DNA of 13,831 nucleotides from Myxococcales bacterium. Its GTDB lineage: Bacteria > Myxococcota_A > Polyangia > Nannocystales > Nannocystaceae. The position numbers and the translations under genes are program-made. The notes under the pieces were generated by a model that worked only from the letters and a program-made list of their open reading frames with translations, was not told the origin of the DNA and made no database searches. The DNA lies in NCBI GenBank assembly GCA_020431135.1, contig JAGQIT010000185.1, forward strand, positions 1 through 13,831. The letters are read 5' to 3'. Positions 13,319-13,831 of this stretch are shown piece by piece; positions within the stretch are counted from its first letter, which is position 1, and each line of letters opens with the position of its first letter.

Positions 13319-13831
13319 ATGCTGAAAGAAGGTCAGAAAGCCCCCGCGTTCTCCCTCGAATCGTCCGAAGGCGGCAAGGTCGCCCTCAAGGACTTCGCCG
13401 GAAAGAAGCAGGTCGTCATTTACTTCTATCCGAAGGACGACACGCCGGGCTGCACCATTGAGGCCAAGGATTTCACCGCCGCGCTACCGCGCATCAAGGC
13501 GAAGAACGCCGTCGTCTTTGGCGTGAGCAAGGACAACATCGCGTCGCACTGCAAGTTCCGCGACAAGTACGGCCTGACGTTCCCGCTCCTCAGCGACCCG
13601 AGCGCCAAGGTCATCAAGGCCTACGGCGCGTGGGGCAAGAAGAACATGTACGGCAAGATCAGCGAGGGCATCATCCGCTCCACGGTCGTTGTCGGCACCG
13701 ACGGGAAGGTCGCGAAGCACTTCCCCCGCGTCAAAGTCGAGGGCCACGTCGACGCCGTCCTCGAAGCCCTCGACGGCACGACGCCCACCAAGTCGAAGCA
13801 GCCCGCCGCCAAGAAGAAGGCCGCCGCCAAG
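13319..13831 (+). CDS. bcp: PrxQ/Bcp-type peroxiredoxin, 3' partial
   Basis: The frame from ATG 13319 is open to the end of the window, giving 171 residues so far. It is a thiol peroxidase that reduces hydroperoxides using thioredoxin or a similar donor in the cytosol. The peroxidatic cysteine is Cys45 in DDTPGCTIEA; IYFYPKDD before it and SHCKFRDKYGLTFPLLSD after it are typical of PrxQ. The common resolving cysteine five residues on is replaced by Lys50. Cys78, in the third helix, is placed like the resolving cysteine of the alpha-3 subgroup, as in Xylella PrxQ. The core ends near residue 155. A Lys/Ala-rich basic tail (SKQPAAKKKAAAK) then runs off the window and is not part of the family. 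Two nearby upstream ATGs (13300 and 13308) are out of frame. It is divergent from the shell-protein gene. Confidence 0.93.
   Translation, partial: MLKEGQKAPAFSLESSEGGKVALKDFAGKKQVVIYFYPKDDTPGCTIEAKDFTAALPRIKAKNAVVFGVSKDNIASHCKFRDKYGLTFPLLSDPSAKVIKAYGAWGKKNMYGKISEGIIRSTVVVGTDGKVAKHFPRVKVEGHVDAVLEALDGTTPTKSKQPAAKKKAAAK

Overview
The window is very GC-rich, has no mobile elements, RNA genes or CRISPR arrays, and carries fifteen protein genes I can support. They include two partial genes at the ends, one frameshifted gene and one truncated gene. The organism looks like a myxobacterium (Myxococcota). The grounds are near-total G/C at third codon positions in most genes, several exported lipoproteins with long Ser/Thr-rich linkers after the lipid cysteine (a style I associate with the Nannocystis/Plesiocystis side of the phylum), Cys-rich surface lipoproteins, and starts with -10-like hexamers immediately upstream. 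This assignment is inference from style, not from a marker gene.

Layout. 1-1572 (+) is the 3' part of a propeller-like plus barrel-like envelope protein. 1573-1784 is a repeat- and hairpin-rich spacer. 1785-2371 (+) is a P-loop kinase-like gene with an apparent frameshift. 2460-2493 is a strong hairpin between convergent genes. 2533-3426 (-) is an NmrA-type NAD(P)-binding protein, divergent from a LysR regulator at 3543-4451 (+), with a palindromic operator candidate between them. 4475-5395 (+) is a Cys-rich lipoprotein that converges on an M28 metallopeptidase lipoprotein (5415-6497, -). Further minus-strand genes are a Coq4-family protein (6746-7426), a small unknown protein (7486-7821), an alpha/beta-hydrolase lipoprotein (8059-9228) and a LysR DNA-binding stub (9260-9574). 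Methionine aminopeptidase (9709-10569, +) follows.

From inside the end of the aminopeptidase gene onward the base and codon style changes: GAA, AAA and T-ending codons become common and linkers become Gly/Asn-rich. This second part holds a translationally coupled phosphatase-Rieske pair (11646 to 10589, -), a Cys-rich lipoprotein (11774-12451, -) with a good intrinsic terminator, a tandem-domain bacterial microcompartment shell protein (12637-13260, -) and, divergent from it, a PrxQ/Bcp peroxiredoxin running off the right edge (13319-13831, +).

Functionally, the left part is mostly cell-envelope and exported proteins plus two LysR-type loci. The right part is the more unusual one: a lone BMC trimer-type shell protein beside a thiol peroxidase, with none of the usual microcompartment enzymes in view. 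The most interesting leads are that orphan shell protein, a Coq4-family protein in a lineage that normally makes menaquinone, a recurring pattern suggesting leaderless transcripts, the three-half-site operator, and the abrupt style change inside map, which may be a transfer boundary or an assembly join.
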